Assembly (NCBI GenBank): GCA_017464815.1 | Contig: JAFTYI010000027.1 | Span: 1-64,000, forward strand | Direction: 5' to 3' | Origin: Bacteroidaceae bacterium | GTDB lineage: Bacteria; Bacteroidota; Bacteroidia; Bacteroidales; Bacteroidaceae | DNA: 64,000 nt | Shown here: in pieces, positions 45,001 to 52,626 of the stretch | Layout of the letters: each line of letters starts with the position of its first letter | Numbering within the stretch: position 1 is the stretch's first letter | Translations under genes and position numbers: made by a program | Notes under the pieces: model-generated | Seen by the model: only the letters and a program-made list of their open reading frames with translations | Database searches by the model: none | Told to the model about the DNA's origin: nothing

Positions 45001-45208
45001 ACGCCACATAGTTCAGTTGCGACGGGTCAGCACTGTTCACATTGTCCGTCTCGAACTGGATGGCAAGCTGTTTTGTCTCACCTGCAGCAATCTCAAAGTC
45101 CGACAGATAAAACTTATCCTCGGCATTCACATGTGTTGCCACACCTAGCAGGGCGGCAATCATGGCCGCTCTTACGAGCAGCCACGATTTTATTCGATTA
45201 GTCTTCAT
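42080..45208 (-). CDS. Secreted cohesin-like/Big_2 repeat protein with T9SS tail
   Basis: A 1042-aa surface protein. After the signal peptide (VATHVNA) there is a cohesin-like domain (31-175), three nearly identical 83-residue Big_2 Ig-like repeats (about 183-431), a second copy of the cohesin-like domain (about 435-580, again starting DKFYLSDFEI), a beta-trefoil-like part (DYYMKNVASGKFLVG, about 590-720), a jelly-roll CBM-like domain (about 730-930), a fourth Big_2 and a T9SS tail (IYDLTGRQVKQ...KGIYLIQGRKVLVK). It probably binds glycans or dockerin-bearing partners such as the next two genes; that interaction is inference. Confidence 0.8.
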   Translation of the reverse strand: MKTNRIKSWLLVRAAMIAALLGVATHVNAEDKFYLSDFEIAAGETKQLAIQFETDNVNSADPSQLNYVAFQFDLYVPEGLTIVQKKGKPNFTFNADRMDDHTFSSATQADGALRVLSASLTNASFWEKTGDFILFSVTAAEDFTGNHELAFKNIMFSTADGSRTELADVTTKVTGPAAEDPTVAVTGITLDKSTAELTEGESVTLVATVAPDNATDKTVTWTTSDASVATVTNGVVTAVKAGNATITAKAGDKSATCTIAVNAKVISVTGITLDKTTAVLTEGETVTLVATVAPDNATDKTVTWTTSDASVATVTNGVVTAVKAGNATITAKAGDKSATCTIAVSAKVISVTGITLDKTTAELTEGETVTLVATVAPDNATDKTVTWTTSDASVATVTNGVVTAVKAGSATITAKAGDKSAICAVTVKAKEVVTNDKFYLSDFEIVAGETKELAIQFESEVADNYVAFQFDITVPAGLTIEQKKGKPNFTFNEERVDDHTFSSAVQDDGSLRLLSASLTNACFSGKSGDFIHFTVSAAEDFIGEYEITLKNIMFSTAAGTRVELADVIAKVTAKEQPKVSISEGDYYMKNVASGKFLVGANDWGTRASLGKHGIKVTLYNTENGKFLIDTHIANSETNHYLGSNGYVDAEAAEWIITESAEGVYAMSLDGANYWGYDGVSTILTGTLTDATQPNAQWQLVTRAEMEAALTGATESNPVDATFYIQAADFSRNDPNIGGWQGGPAIGGWDSNKNAEKWNEAPFDVYQEVTNLPNGYYRLSAQGYYRIGSDGNDASVAAEQYAAGTPELNAYLYGNDAATPLKSIVADAKSGEAPEGNYTTTSIGYVPQGMDGASAFFSEGLYHNELVVKVTDGTLRLGVKKEVASHQDWTIFDNFELYYLGTDYTLKPILVTSIILNEKSAILEVGNTLELTAYAVPYNAENRSVTWSSSNESSITVDANGMVTAVKGGVAIITATANDGSGVTATCRVVCKADGIEDVEADMTQWPADIYDLTGRQVKQAATSLEGLQKGIYLIQGRKVLVK
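43914..44660. repeat. 249-bp tandem repeat, three copies (Big_2)
   Basis: Three near-identical 249-bp units encode the 83-residue Ig-like repeats. Near identity at DNA level means copy number can change by recombination; assemblers may also miscount it. Confidence 0.85.
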
Positions 45209-45240
45209 ATCGTATACCTTATAATTATATATGTACTACA

Positions 45241-46662
45241 TTACTTCACTACCACCTTCTTGCCATTCATCAGATAAATGCCCTTTTGCAAGCCTTCAGT
45301 AGAGGTTACATTCTCTCTCACCAAACGGCCACAGAGGTCGTAGATATTGGTAGAAGTTGCATTTTTCTCAATTCCGTGGATACCTGTAGCACCAGTGCGA
45401 GTGATTTCGGCATCGGCCACGCTCACCAATGCACCACCGCGAGTTACCACACAGGCATTGGTCAGGTTGATAGTGGCGGCCTCATCGGCAGAGACGCTCA
45501 CGCTCAACAGTTGGTCACCCTGGAAGAGTTCGTTGGTCAACGATGTCACAATGACGCGCACCACACCGTCGTCCATCAAGCGGAAGGCCACTGCATGGTT
45601 GCTTTCAGCTGTCACTTGGATGTCGTCGAGGCTTACGCCCTCGGGCAAAGTCATGTCGAACTGCATAGCCACATAGTTGGCAGCATTTGTCACGTTCATG
45701 TTGAAGCCTGCTTCAGTATCGGCAACATTCAGAGACTCCTGCATCATGTTGCGAGTGGTCAACACATTGGCCGTACTGATACCCAGTACTGAATTGATGA
45801 CCTGCACCACATCGTCAACCAATATCTGTCCGTCGGCATTCATGTCGGCTGCGGCAAACAGGAAGTTGTCGGCTGTAATGCCCAAAGCTCCGTTGATGGT
45901 CAGCACCACGTCGTCCACGGCTATCAATCCGTCGTTGTTCACGTCGGCAGGGGTGTATCCAGGTTTCACAGTCACCATGCAAGTGTCACTCTTGCCTCCA
46001 GCCTCAACAACTATGTCAACCACGCCTTCCGCTATAGCTGTCACAAGACCATTACTGTCCACTGTAGCAATGTTCTTATCGCTGCTGCTCCATGTTCGCT
46101 CTTGGTTGGTAGCACCTTTAGGTAATGCTATGCTAGTGAGAGTCAATGTGTCGCCAACAGCGAGTGTGGCGGTCTCTTGCGTTACAACTATATTTCTGAC
46201 GGGCAATGCAGTCATGGGAACAACAACATTATTGCACATTTGGCTGACAGCATCCACCGACGAAGTGCGTATGGTGTGCAGGCGCATTTCACCATCCTGA
46301 GCTCCATCAGCAACGGTTAAGGGGAAAGACAACAAGGTTCCATTCGAGAGTGTCGTCTGTCCTAGACTGTAGAATATAATAAGGTAGTCGCCCGAAGCGA
46401 GCGGATTCACACTCATTTCATGGTAGGTGGTTGCCCCCCCCCGTTCAATACCATAATCACCACTATTCTCTTTAAGAGTAAATCCTTCGGGTAGAGAAAG
46501 GTTCATCTGAAGAGCTGTTATATCCTTAGCATCTTCTATACTGACTATAACCCTGTTTGTACCTACAAAGGTCCCGTAATAATCAACCGTAATAGACTGT
46601 GCTGTTGCGACAATCGTAATCAACGATAAAGCAACAATAATACTTAATATTCTTTGTTTCAT
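45241..46662 (-). CDS. Secreted cohesin-like/Big_2/dockerin protein
   Basis: A 473-aa exported protein (signal ending IVATAQ): a cohesin-like domain (about 24-150), a Big_2 domain (about 158-232), a type I dockerin pair (ADVNNDGLIAVDDVVLTIN and DMNADGQILVDDVVQVIN, Ca-binding Asp/Asn loops, about 238-295), a second cohesin-like domain (about 320-430) and a T9SS tail (IYDLCGRLVREN...KGIYLMNGKKVVVK). Having both cohesin-like and dockerin modules, it could act as a scaffold. It lies 32 bases before the related 1042-aa gene in transcription order. Confidence 0.8.
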   Translation of the reverse strand: MKQRILSIIVALSLITIVATAQSITVDYYGTFVGTNRVIVSIEDAKDITALQMNLSLPEGFTLKENSGDYGIERGGATTYHEMSVNPLASGDYLIIFYSLGQTTLSNGTLLSFPLTVADGAQDGEMRLHTIRTSSVDAVSQMCNNVVVPMTALPVRNIVVTQETATLAVGDTLTLTSIALPKGATNQERTWSSSDKNIATVDSNGLVTAIAEGVVDIVVEAGGKSDTCMVTVKPGYTPADVNNDGLIAVDDVVLTINGALGITADNFLFAAADMNADGQILVDDVVQVINSVLGISTANVLTTRNMMQESLNVADTEAGFNMNVTNAANYVAMQFDMTLPEGVSLDDIQVTAESNHAVAFRLMDDGVVRVIVTSLTNELFQGDQLLSVSVSADEAATINLTNACVVTRGGALVSVADAEITRTGATGIHGIEKNATSTNIYDLCGRLVRENVTSTEGLQKGIYLMNGKKVVVK

Positions 46663-46703
46663 ATTTTTTCGTCTCTTAATTAATAGATATTATCATCTAA
46701 ATA

Positions 46704-47627
46704 TTATTCTTCTGTTTCATCATACCCAAATTCAAAAACTCCAAAACCACTACTAAATGGATTTTGAGATTTATATACATAATGACCTGGTATTGATTCA
46801 TCTACAACCTCAAATGACATTGTGCTATATGCATTTAAATTAAGGTCTCTTACTTTTATAGACTTTACACTATTGGGGACTAACAAGTACGCCCATCCTT
46901 TTTCCATCTTTTCCGGTGTCAATGAATTCATCAATTCATAGACAGGTGGTGCAAGTGTTGTATAATTGTCAGGAGTTATTTTAGGGTCTGTTGGATTAGC
47001 GAGTGTTCCTCCATTTTCTGTATAATAATAATAGTATTCAGCAGGTCCAACGCTTCCATTGTCGGTCATTATCTTGATTACCGAAGCAATGTCAGCCACA
47101 TCCACCACTTCATCACCGTTGACATCGCCTTTCAATGATGATGCTATTGGAGTATTATATTCAAATTCGAGTAATAGGGGCGCATTTGCGCCACAATTAC
47201 CTGTTGTTTTATATACTGTATGTCCAGGAATTGATATTGAATTTTCTATTTGATATGAATCTTCTGACCAAAATCCCAATCCAGGCTGTTGTATTTTCAT
47301 AGATGTAACAGCGTCGGGGACTAATATGTACATATAGCCAAATCTTTCAGTCTTATATTCTTTTGATGCCAACAAAGTATCAGACGTTTCTGCTAATGAT
47401 TCATAATTATCAGCTGTAATTGCAGTTTGACCAGTATAGTAATAGTAGAGTCCGTCAATGCCTCCGGCCTCTTGCATAATTCCAATGATGGACTCAATGT
47501 CCTGCTCATTCACCACGCCATCTTCGTTCACGTCGCCATTGGTTTGCGCATAACCGACTGCACAAAACAGCAGCGTAAAGGCAGCTAATAAAGTAACAAT
47601 TCTTGTTTTCATTTTTTTCATTTTCAT
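46704..47627 (-). CDS. Secreted dockerin-repeat protein
   Basis: A 307-aa exported protein (signal ending CAVGYAQ). It has two dockerin-like half pairs (GDVNEDGVVNEQDIESIIGIM at about 31 and GDVNGDEVVDVADIASVIKIM at about 167), each followed by a similar beta domain (ITADNYESLAETSDTLL / ITPDNYTTLAPPVYELM), so the protein is an internal tandem duplication. It lacks a T9SS tail and ends in acidic DETEE. It probably docks onto cohesin-like domains of its two operon neighbours. The start may be Met3 or Met6. Confidence 0.7.
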   Translation of the reverse strand: MKMKKMKTRIVTLLAAFTLLFCAVGYAQTNGDVNEDGVVNEQDIESIIGIMQEAGGIDGLYYYYTGQTAITADNYESLAETSDTLLASKEYKTERFGYMYILVPDAVTSMKIQQPGLGFWSEDSYQIENSISIPGHTVYKTTGNCGANAPLLLEFEYNTPIASSLKGDVNGDEVVDVADIASVIKIMTDNGSVGPAEYYYYYTENGGTLANPTDPKITPDNYTTLAPPVYELMNSLTPEKMEKGWAYLLVPNSVKSIKVRDLNLNAYSTMSFEVVDESIPGHYVYKSQNPFSSGFGVFEFGYDETEE

Positions 47628-48500
47628 ACAATAATTTATTAAGGTTCAATATTATTCCTCCTTTTTGCCTGCAAATATATCCCTTTATACGGACATCTTA
47701 TTGGTCCATTTTAGTCCATTTTAAGAGAGAGGCGCAATTTGTTTGCAAATATAGGGAATTAAAGGGACACTTTTACCCCCCCCTGTTAAAAATCGTTAAA
47801 TAAATAGTAATTAATGCATCATCAACCATGCATAGGTCTGCAGTATGGAAGTACAGGCATGGAGTATGGAAGCGTAGACATGGAGTATGGAAGCGTAGAC
47901 ATGGAGTATGGAAGCGTAGACGTACGGAATGAATCCTGTGTGAAGACTTTCATGAAAGAGTTGTCAACATTCCTTTATCCGCTTTGTAAACAAACAGAAA
48001 AACGGCACTCCTCTCCCACCCTTAGCCTTGGGATAAGGTGGGCTTAGCCTTGGGATGATGTCACCTCAACCCAAGGCTGAGTATCAACCATTTATGGCGC
48101 GATTGAAATTTTGCTCGTTTTTCGGGCGAAAGAAAACTTGTGTGCATACAGGCGATTCTCGCGCGGTCGGTTTTTGCATAAATATACACCCGCTGTATAT
48201 TTATACATTTTCCGGTCGGGAAAATCAAGCAAAAACCTCCTTTTCCCTACCCTTTAGCCGCTAAGGTGTCGAGAGGTCAGCCGCTGACCACTTGAGAGGA
48301 CACGGGCTAACCGCCGGACACCTTAGCCGCTGACCACTTGAGAGGAGACGGGCTGACCACTTTGCGCCTTACCTCGCCCCCTCACCTTCATATTGTATAT
48401 ATATGCAATTATGCGCCCCTCATGAGGGTGTCCCTTTCAACAAAATAGGGATGAAATAGAGGTGCGGGATTTGTTACCGCCTGACGTCAATGATTTTTTC
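47628..48500. repeat. 873-bp intergenic region with three different tandem arrays
   Basis: No convincing gene. It holds four 21-bp units (GAGTATGGAAGCGTAGACAT type) from 47841 to 47924; two 22-bp units starting CTTAGCCTTGGGAT at 48021 and 48043 with an inverted relative at about 48065; and five 23-bp units at 48256-48370 alternating AGCCGCTGACCACTTGAGAG and ACGGGCTAACCGCCGGACAC. The rest is AT-rich with the promoter region of the dockerin gene. Confidence 0.8.
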
Positions 48501-49748
48501 CTACTCCTCAAGCATCCATTTCCAAACGGGCTTGACGCATATCTGAATGCCGTCAATGGTCAATTCGCTTTCTTCATCAAGAGTAAGAATGTTGTTCACC
48601 GTTTGATGCACCTTAGCCACTTCCAACAGACCTGCAATTTCGCGATTCTTTGTCTCCTCCCTATCCATTTCCAATGTCACTTGATAGGCTTCAGTCAGTG
48701 TTGTGCCTTGGCGTACAACAAAGTCGCATTCTCCATTTTCTGCATAATAAAAGACATTTTTCCCTCGCCGTTTCAGTTCTATAAACACGATGTTCTCAAG
48801 CAATATACCAAGATTCATGGTCGGATTAAAACCGATTTTGTTGATGATAGCATTGTCTATCAAATAAATCTTCTTTGGAGTAGCCGACTGTGTCTTCAAC
48901 GAAGGTGCATAACGGGCTATCTGAAACAACAAATACGTAGCTTCGACACATTGAAGGTAGTTCTTGACTGTCTCTGGATGTTTGACCCCGATAATTCTAC
49001 CGATGGAGGTATAAGAATGTCGCTTGGAGGCATTACTCGCCAAATAGTGCATCATTTCAAGAATTTCACGTTCACTGACCAAGCGGTTGCGTTGCAACAC
49101 ATCCCTATAGATGATGCTGTCATAAAGAGCTGAAAGATATTCCATCGATTTGTTTTGCAAATAAGCCGGAAATCCTCCATCGGACATATAGGTATTGAAA
49201 TGGGCCAACAGTTCCGAATGACCAACAGTGGAAAACATCTTGCGATTATCAAGTTCGTATCCGATGAGGCTCAAATATTCACGGAAAGAAAAAGGATAGA
49301 GTTCTACTTGTATATAACGGCCTGTCAGATGAGTTCCCAATTCACGACTGAGCATATTGGCATTTGAACCGGTAATAAAAATCTTGTTACCAGCATCATA
49401 CAGACGACGGACGAAACGTTCCCATCCTACGACATTCTGTATCTCATCAAAATAGTAAGTGTGCTGCACGCCAAACAATTCAATAAAGCACTCTTGCAAA
49501 ATCTGAAAATCATCGACCGAGAAATTAATCAGACGCTCGTCGTCGAAATTAAAAAAATAGTCACGCTCAACCATCTTTTCCCTAAACTGCTGCAACAACA
49601 CGGATTTGCCACATCTTCTAACACCAGAAACAACTACGATTTCCTTCATCGACAACCATTTGTCGTCAATCTTCCGCAGGACATCCATTTGCGGACGAAT
49701 TTCCTGTTGATCAACGATTACCTTTTTTATTAAAGTCTTTGAAACCAT
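48501..49748 (-). CDS. AAA_14/DUF4143 ATP-binding protein, second copy
   Basis: A 415-aa protein with Walker A VSGVRRCGKSVLL, Walker B-like TYYFDEIQNVVGW, FITGSNANMLSRE, PFSFREYLS and a C-terminal DUF4143 half with the nuclease-like VFYYAENGECDFVV. It shares its family with 40679-41959, but the two are clearly diverged. A minus-strand -7 element TAtcTTTG (49791-49784) fixes the start at ATG 49748. Three evenly spaced palindromes lie upstream (49801-49879), suggesting tight control. Confidence 0.88.
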   Translation of the reverse strand: MVSKTLIKKVIVDQQEIRPQMDVLRKIDDKWLSMKEIVVVSGVRRCGKSVLLQQFREKMVERDYFFNFDDERLINFSVDDFQILQECFIELFGVQHTYYFDEIQNVVGWERFVRRLYDAGNKIFITGSNANMLSRELGTHLTGRYIQVELYPFSFREYLSLIGYELDNRKMFSTVGHSELLAHFNTYMSDGGFPAYLQNKSMEYLSALYDSIIYRDVLQRNRLVSEREILEMMHYLASNASKRHSYTSIGRIIGVKHPETVKNYLQCVEATYLLFQIARYAPSLKTQSATPKKIYLIDNAIINKIGFNPTMNLGILLENIVFIELKRRGKNVFYYAENGECDFVVRQGTTLTEAYQVTLEMDREETKNREIAGLLEVAKVHQTVNNILTLDEESELTIDGIQICVKPVWKWMLEE

Positions 49749-49800
49749 AACAAATGCTTTAGTCACTAATCTGATAAACGGTGCAAAGATAGGAAAAACT

Positions 49801-49879
49801 TTCATTCCCAATGAATATTTTTACAGAAAATCTTCATTACGAATGAATATTTTCCCAAAAATCATTCATCAGCAATGAA
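49801..49879. promoter_or_regulatory. Three palindromic operators spaced 32 bp
   Basis: TTCATNNNNNATGAA occurs at 49801-49815, 49833-49847 and 49865-49879, exactly 32 bp (three helical turns) apart. They are just upstream of the -7 element of the AAA_14 gene and about 100 bp from the divergent regulator promoter. The half-site also appears in the arrays at 1661 and 24103. Confidence 0.75.
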
Positions 49880-49972
49880 GTATGCGGCTATAATTCAAGC
49901 AAACGCATTGGTCCTTTTTAGTCCATTTTCGCATTTTAGCGGTGCAAGCATCGTTTATCGGCAAATAAGTGT

Positions 49973-49980
49973 TATCTTTG
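49973..49980 (+). promoter_or_regulatory. -7 element of regulator-kinase operon
   Basis: TAtcTTTG at 49973-49980, 24 bases before ATG 50004. It excludes the longer frame starting at 49875. Confidence 0.65.
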
Positions 49981-50003
49981 CCCGACAATTCAGAAAAGAA
50001 ACA

Positions 50004-50561
50004 ATGGAAGAGAAACTGGAACTTTTGCGCGCCAAGGTGGAAAAGAGCGTGGGACGAACGATGAAGACACCGCGCGACTTTGACTTCTTGGTGGCACGCG
50101 CGTATGCCCTGACCAAGGTACACATCAGCCCGACAACGCTGAAGCGCCTATGGGGCTACCTGAAGAGCGAACAGGGACACACACCGCAGGTACACACCCT
50201 CAACATCCTGGCGCAAGTGGCGGGACACAAGGACTGGGCAACCTTTGCACAGGCTGCGGAGATGCACGCCGAAAGCGACTTCATCAACAACGAGTGCCTG
50301 AGTGCCTCGGCGCTTATCAAGGGCGACCGGGTGCGTCTGCTGTGGGCACCCGACAGGGATGTGACCATCCGCTACGAGGGGCTGGACATGTTCACCGTCG
50401 TGGAGTCGGTGAACAGCAAGCTGAGCCAGGGCGACACCTTCCATTGCAACCATTTCATCAGTGGCGAGCCGCTGCATCTGCATTGCTTGGTACACGAGGG
50501 GGGAAGCCCCACCAACTATGTGTGTGGGCGCATCAATGGCGTTACGTTCAGGAAGATATAG
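50004..50561 (+). CDS. Prevotella-type regulator-like protein
   Basis: A 185-aa protein. The N-terminal 80 residues (LRAKVEKSVGRTMKTPRDFDFL...ISPTTLKRLWGYLK...HTLNILAQVAGHKDWATF) match a helical, HTH-like family common in Prevotella near surface or signalling genes. The C-terminal 80 residues form a small beta domain (GDRVRLLWAPDRDVTIRYEG...FHCNHFISGEPL). It has no signal peptide. It lies 79 bases before the kinase gene, and both probably share a promoter, so it may regulate or receive signals from the kinase. No molecular function is established. Confidence 0.6.
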   Translation: MEEKLELLRAKVEKSVGRTMKTPRDFDFLVARAYALTKVHISPTTLKRLWGYLKSEQGHTPQVHTLNILAQVAGHKDWATFAQAAEMHAESDFINNECLSASALIKGDRVRLLWAPDRDVTIRYEGLDMFTVVESVNSKLSQGDTFHCNHFISGEPLHLHCLVHEGGSPTNYVCGRINGVTFRKI

Positions 50562-50571
50562 TTTGATGTGA

Positions 50572-50634
50572 GGAGTTAAAGGAGTTAAAGGAGTTAAAGG
50601 AGTTAGAGAAGTTAGAGAAGTTAAAGGAGTTAAA
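50572..50634 (+). repeat. Seven 9-bp GGAGTTAAA units before the kinase ATG
   Basis: Seven perfect-register 9-bp units (GGAGTTAAA, GGAGTTAGA, GAAGTTAGA variants) end six bases before ATG 50641. The last GGAG is placed like a ribosome-binding site, so unit number could alter translation. Confidence 0.85.
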
Positions 50635-50640
50635 TAGATT

Positions 50641-52239
50641 ATGGAAGAAGCATCCGTAGTTGCCCCCATAGGCAACGAAGAGGTGTTTGACCGCATCGAG
50701 CCGCTGGACAACCATGGCGGCACGTCGAACTCCTACCTCGTGTGCATCAACGGGCAGCAGTTCTTCATGAAGCAGCTGAAGGCTGAATACGTGAACAACC
50801 CGCGCTACCGCGTGATGTTCATGAAAGAGTTCTGCAAGGGAGAGGAAATCAACCATCCCCACATCGTCAGCTACAAGGAGACGGGCGTGAATGCCGACGG
50901 CCCCTACATACTGATGGAATACCTGACGGGCGACACCGTGGCAAAGAGGTTGGAGGAGAATCCGGCCTACTTCTGCAACAAGGCAAACTTGGACAGGTTC
51001 TTCACCCAACTGTTGCAGGGATTGAAGTGTCTGCACGAAAACCACATCGTCTATTGCGACCTGAAGCCTGAGAACATCATGCTCACCCGCATCAACAACG
51101 ATGTGAAGATTCTCGACCTCGGTTTCTGCGAAACGGACGACTATGCCTTCACGGCCGGAATGACCAAGAGTTTCTCGGCTCCCGAACAACAACAGAAGGA
51201 GCGAAACGAGCTGGACGAGCGCACCGACATCTATGCCGTGGGACGCCTGATGGAGCACATCGAGGAGAAGACGGGCAAGCACCTTCCCTACCCCTACCGT
51301 CACGTGATGAAGCGTTGCATAGAGAAGGAGAAAACAAAACGCTACAAGAGTGCAGAAGAGGTAGCCAAGGCACTGAAGCGCGACAGGAGGATTGTGTGGA
51401 CACTGATAGCAGCCCTCGTGATAGCAACATGTGGATGGCTGTACGTGGAAGACCAGAATGACTTGACTGGCAAGACCTTCACGTTAAACGGATTGCACTA
51501 CACCATCATCTCGGAAGACAGTGCCACCTGCATGGTGACAGGCAGAGACCCCAACATGGCCCGCGATGACCAAACGGGAGACATCAACCTCTACATAATG
51601 GAATACATAGAAGTCAAGGGCAGAACCTTTCGGACCATTGAAATTGCCGACGGAGCTTTTTACGAAGATGGCGAAGTGGCCAGTGTCTATCTGCCCACCA
51701 CGTTGAAGAAGATTGGAGAGAATGCCTTCTTCCGCGACACGTTGCTGGCCTCAGTGAATCTGCCGGAGGGATTGACCGAGTTGGAAAGCAAATGTTTCTT
51801 CCAGACAGGCATCCAAAGTGTGAAACTACCCAAAAGCCTAAAAAGCATGGGCGGTTCCCCCTTTGCCATCTGCCGGAATCTGAAGAGCATCATCATCCCC
51901 GAGGGTATCAAAGAGCTGAACCTCGACTGCTTTGCCCGATGTGAAAATTTGGAGAGCATCAAACTGCCCTCCACACTGGAAGCCATCAAACGAGGTGCAT
52001 TTTGGGAATGCCGAAGTCTGAAGGAGATAACCATCCCCGCCACGGTCCACACCATCGGTGAATATGTCTTCTACTATTGCGACAGCCTGAAGCACGTCTA
52101 TAACCATGCCCCCGAGCCGCAACCGCTGTCTGTCATCTTCAACCGTCGGGACGTCACCATCCACGTGCCCGCCGCCTCGGTGGAGAAGTACCGCGAAGCC
52201 GAGCATTGGCGCAACTTCACCATCGTGGGGGATTTGTAG
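50641..52239 (+). CDS. Membrane Ser/Thr kinase with BspA-like LRR ectodomain
   Basis: A 532-aa single-span receptor-like protein. Residues 17-250 are a Hanks-type kinase: Lys44 (FFMKQLK), Glu63, catalytic YCDLKPEN (138-145; HRD is YCD), Mg-binding DLG (159-161) and SAPEQ (179-183). One membrane span follows at 251-268. The outer part (about 330-520) carries BspA-type LRR_5 repeats (SVNLPEGLTELESKCF, SIKLPSTLEAIKRGAF, ITIPATVHTIGEYVF). The core residues suggest it is active. It could sense an extracellular ligand and phosphorylate cytosolic proteins. The Gly-rich loop is weak (NHGGTSNSYLV). Confidence 0.85.
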   Translation: MEEASVVAPIGNEEVFDRIEPLDNHGGTSNSYLVCINGQQFFMKQLKAEYVNNPRYRVMFMKEFCKGEEINHPHIVSYKETGVNADGPYILMEYLTGDTVAKRLEENPAYFCNKANLDRFFTQLLQGLKCLHENHIVYCDLKPENIMLTRINNDVKILDLGFCETDDYAFTAGMTKSFSAPEQQQKERNELDERTDIYAVGRLMEHIEEKTGKHLPYPYRHVMKRCIEKEKTKRYKSAEEVAKALKRDRRIVWTLIAALVIATCGWLYVEDQNDLTGKTFTLNGLHYTIISEDSATCMVTGRDPNMARDDQTGDINLYIMEYIEVKGRTFRTIEIADGAFYEDGEVASVYLPTTLKKIGENAFFRDTLLASVNLPEGLTELESKCFFQTGIQSVKLPKSLKSMGGSPFAICRNLKSIIIPEGIKELNLDCFARCENLESIKLPSTLEAIKRGAFWECRSLKEITIPATVHTIGEYVFYYCDSLKHVYNHAPEPQPLSVIFNRRDVTIHVPAASVEKYREAEHWRNFTIVGDL

Positions 52240-52626
52240 AGAGTTTTTTAGGCACGGATTACACGGATAAATTGGCTATGGCTAAGTTCAACCCTATTCT
52301 ATCAAGTGTTCGATAAAAGGGGAGGTATATCAAAATGCTCTCTTTTCATTTTTCAGACGCGGATGACGCGGATAACGCAGATAAATTAACTATGCCGACT
52401 CGCTTCGCTACTATGGCTATGGCCATCGCCAACAGCCATCGTTTATAAAAAATCCGCGTCATCCGCGTTATCTGCGTCTAAAAAGTTAGTTATGACACAC
52501 CCTACTGAACCCGATTAATCTCGAATTCACGTTAAAATATTCCCGTTTTTCCTTGGAAAAGTGGCAAAAGCACGTTACTTTTGCACGAAAATGGTTTTTG
52601 CCCCATTAACAAGAAAAAACTAAGAC
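52240..52626. repeat. Intergenic region with inverted dispersed repeats
   Basis: No gene. Holds GGCACGGATTACACGGAT (52249-52267) and a head-to-head pair, GACGCGGATGACGCGGATAA (52358-) and ATCCGCGTCATCCGCG (52448-), which could form a hairpin, with ATGGCTATGG/CCATCGCCAACAGCCA motifs between them. Confidence 0.75.

Noticed and set aside
47814..48047. Frame with MEYGSVD peptide repeats
   Set aside because: Open only because the 21-bp unit is a multiple of three; no start signals or family resemblance.
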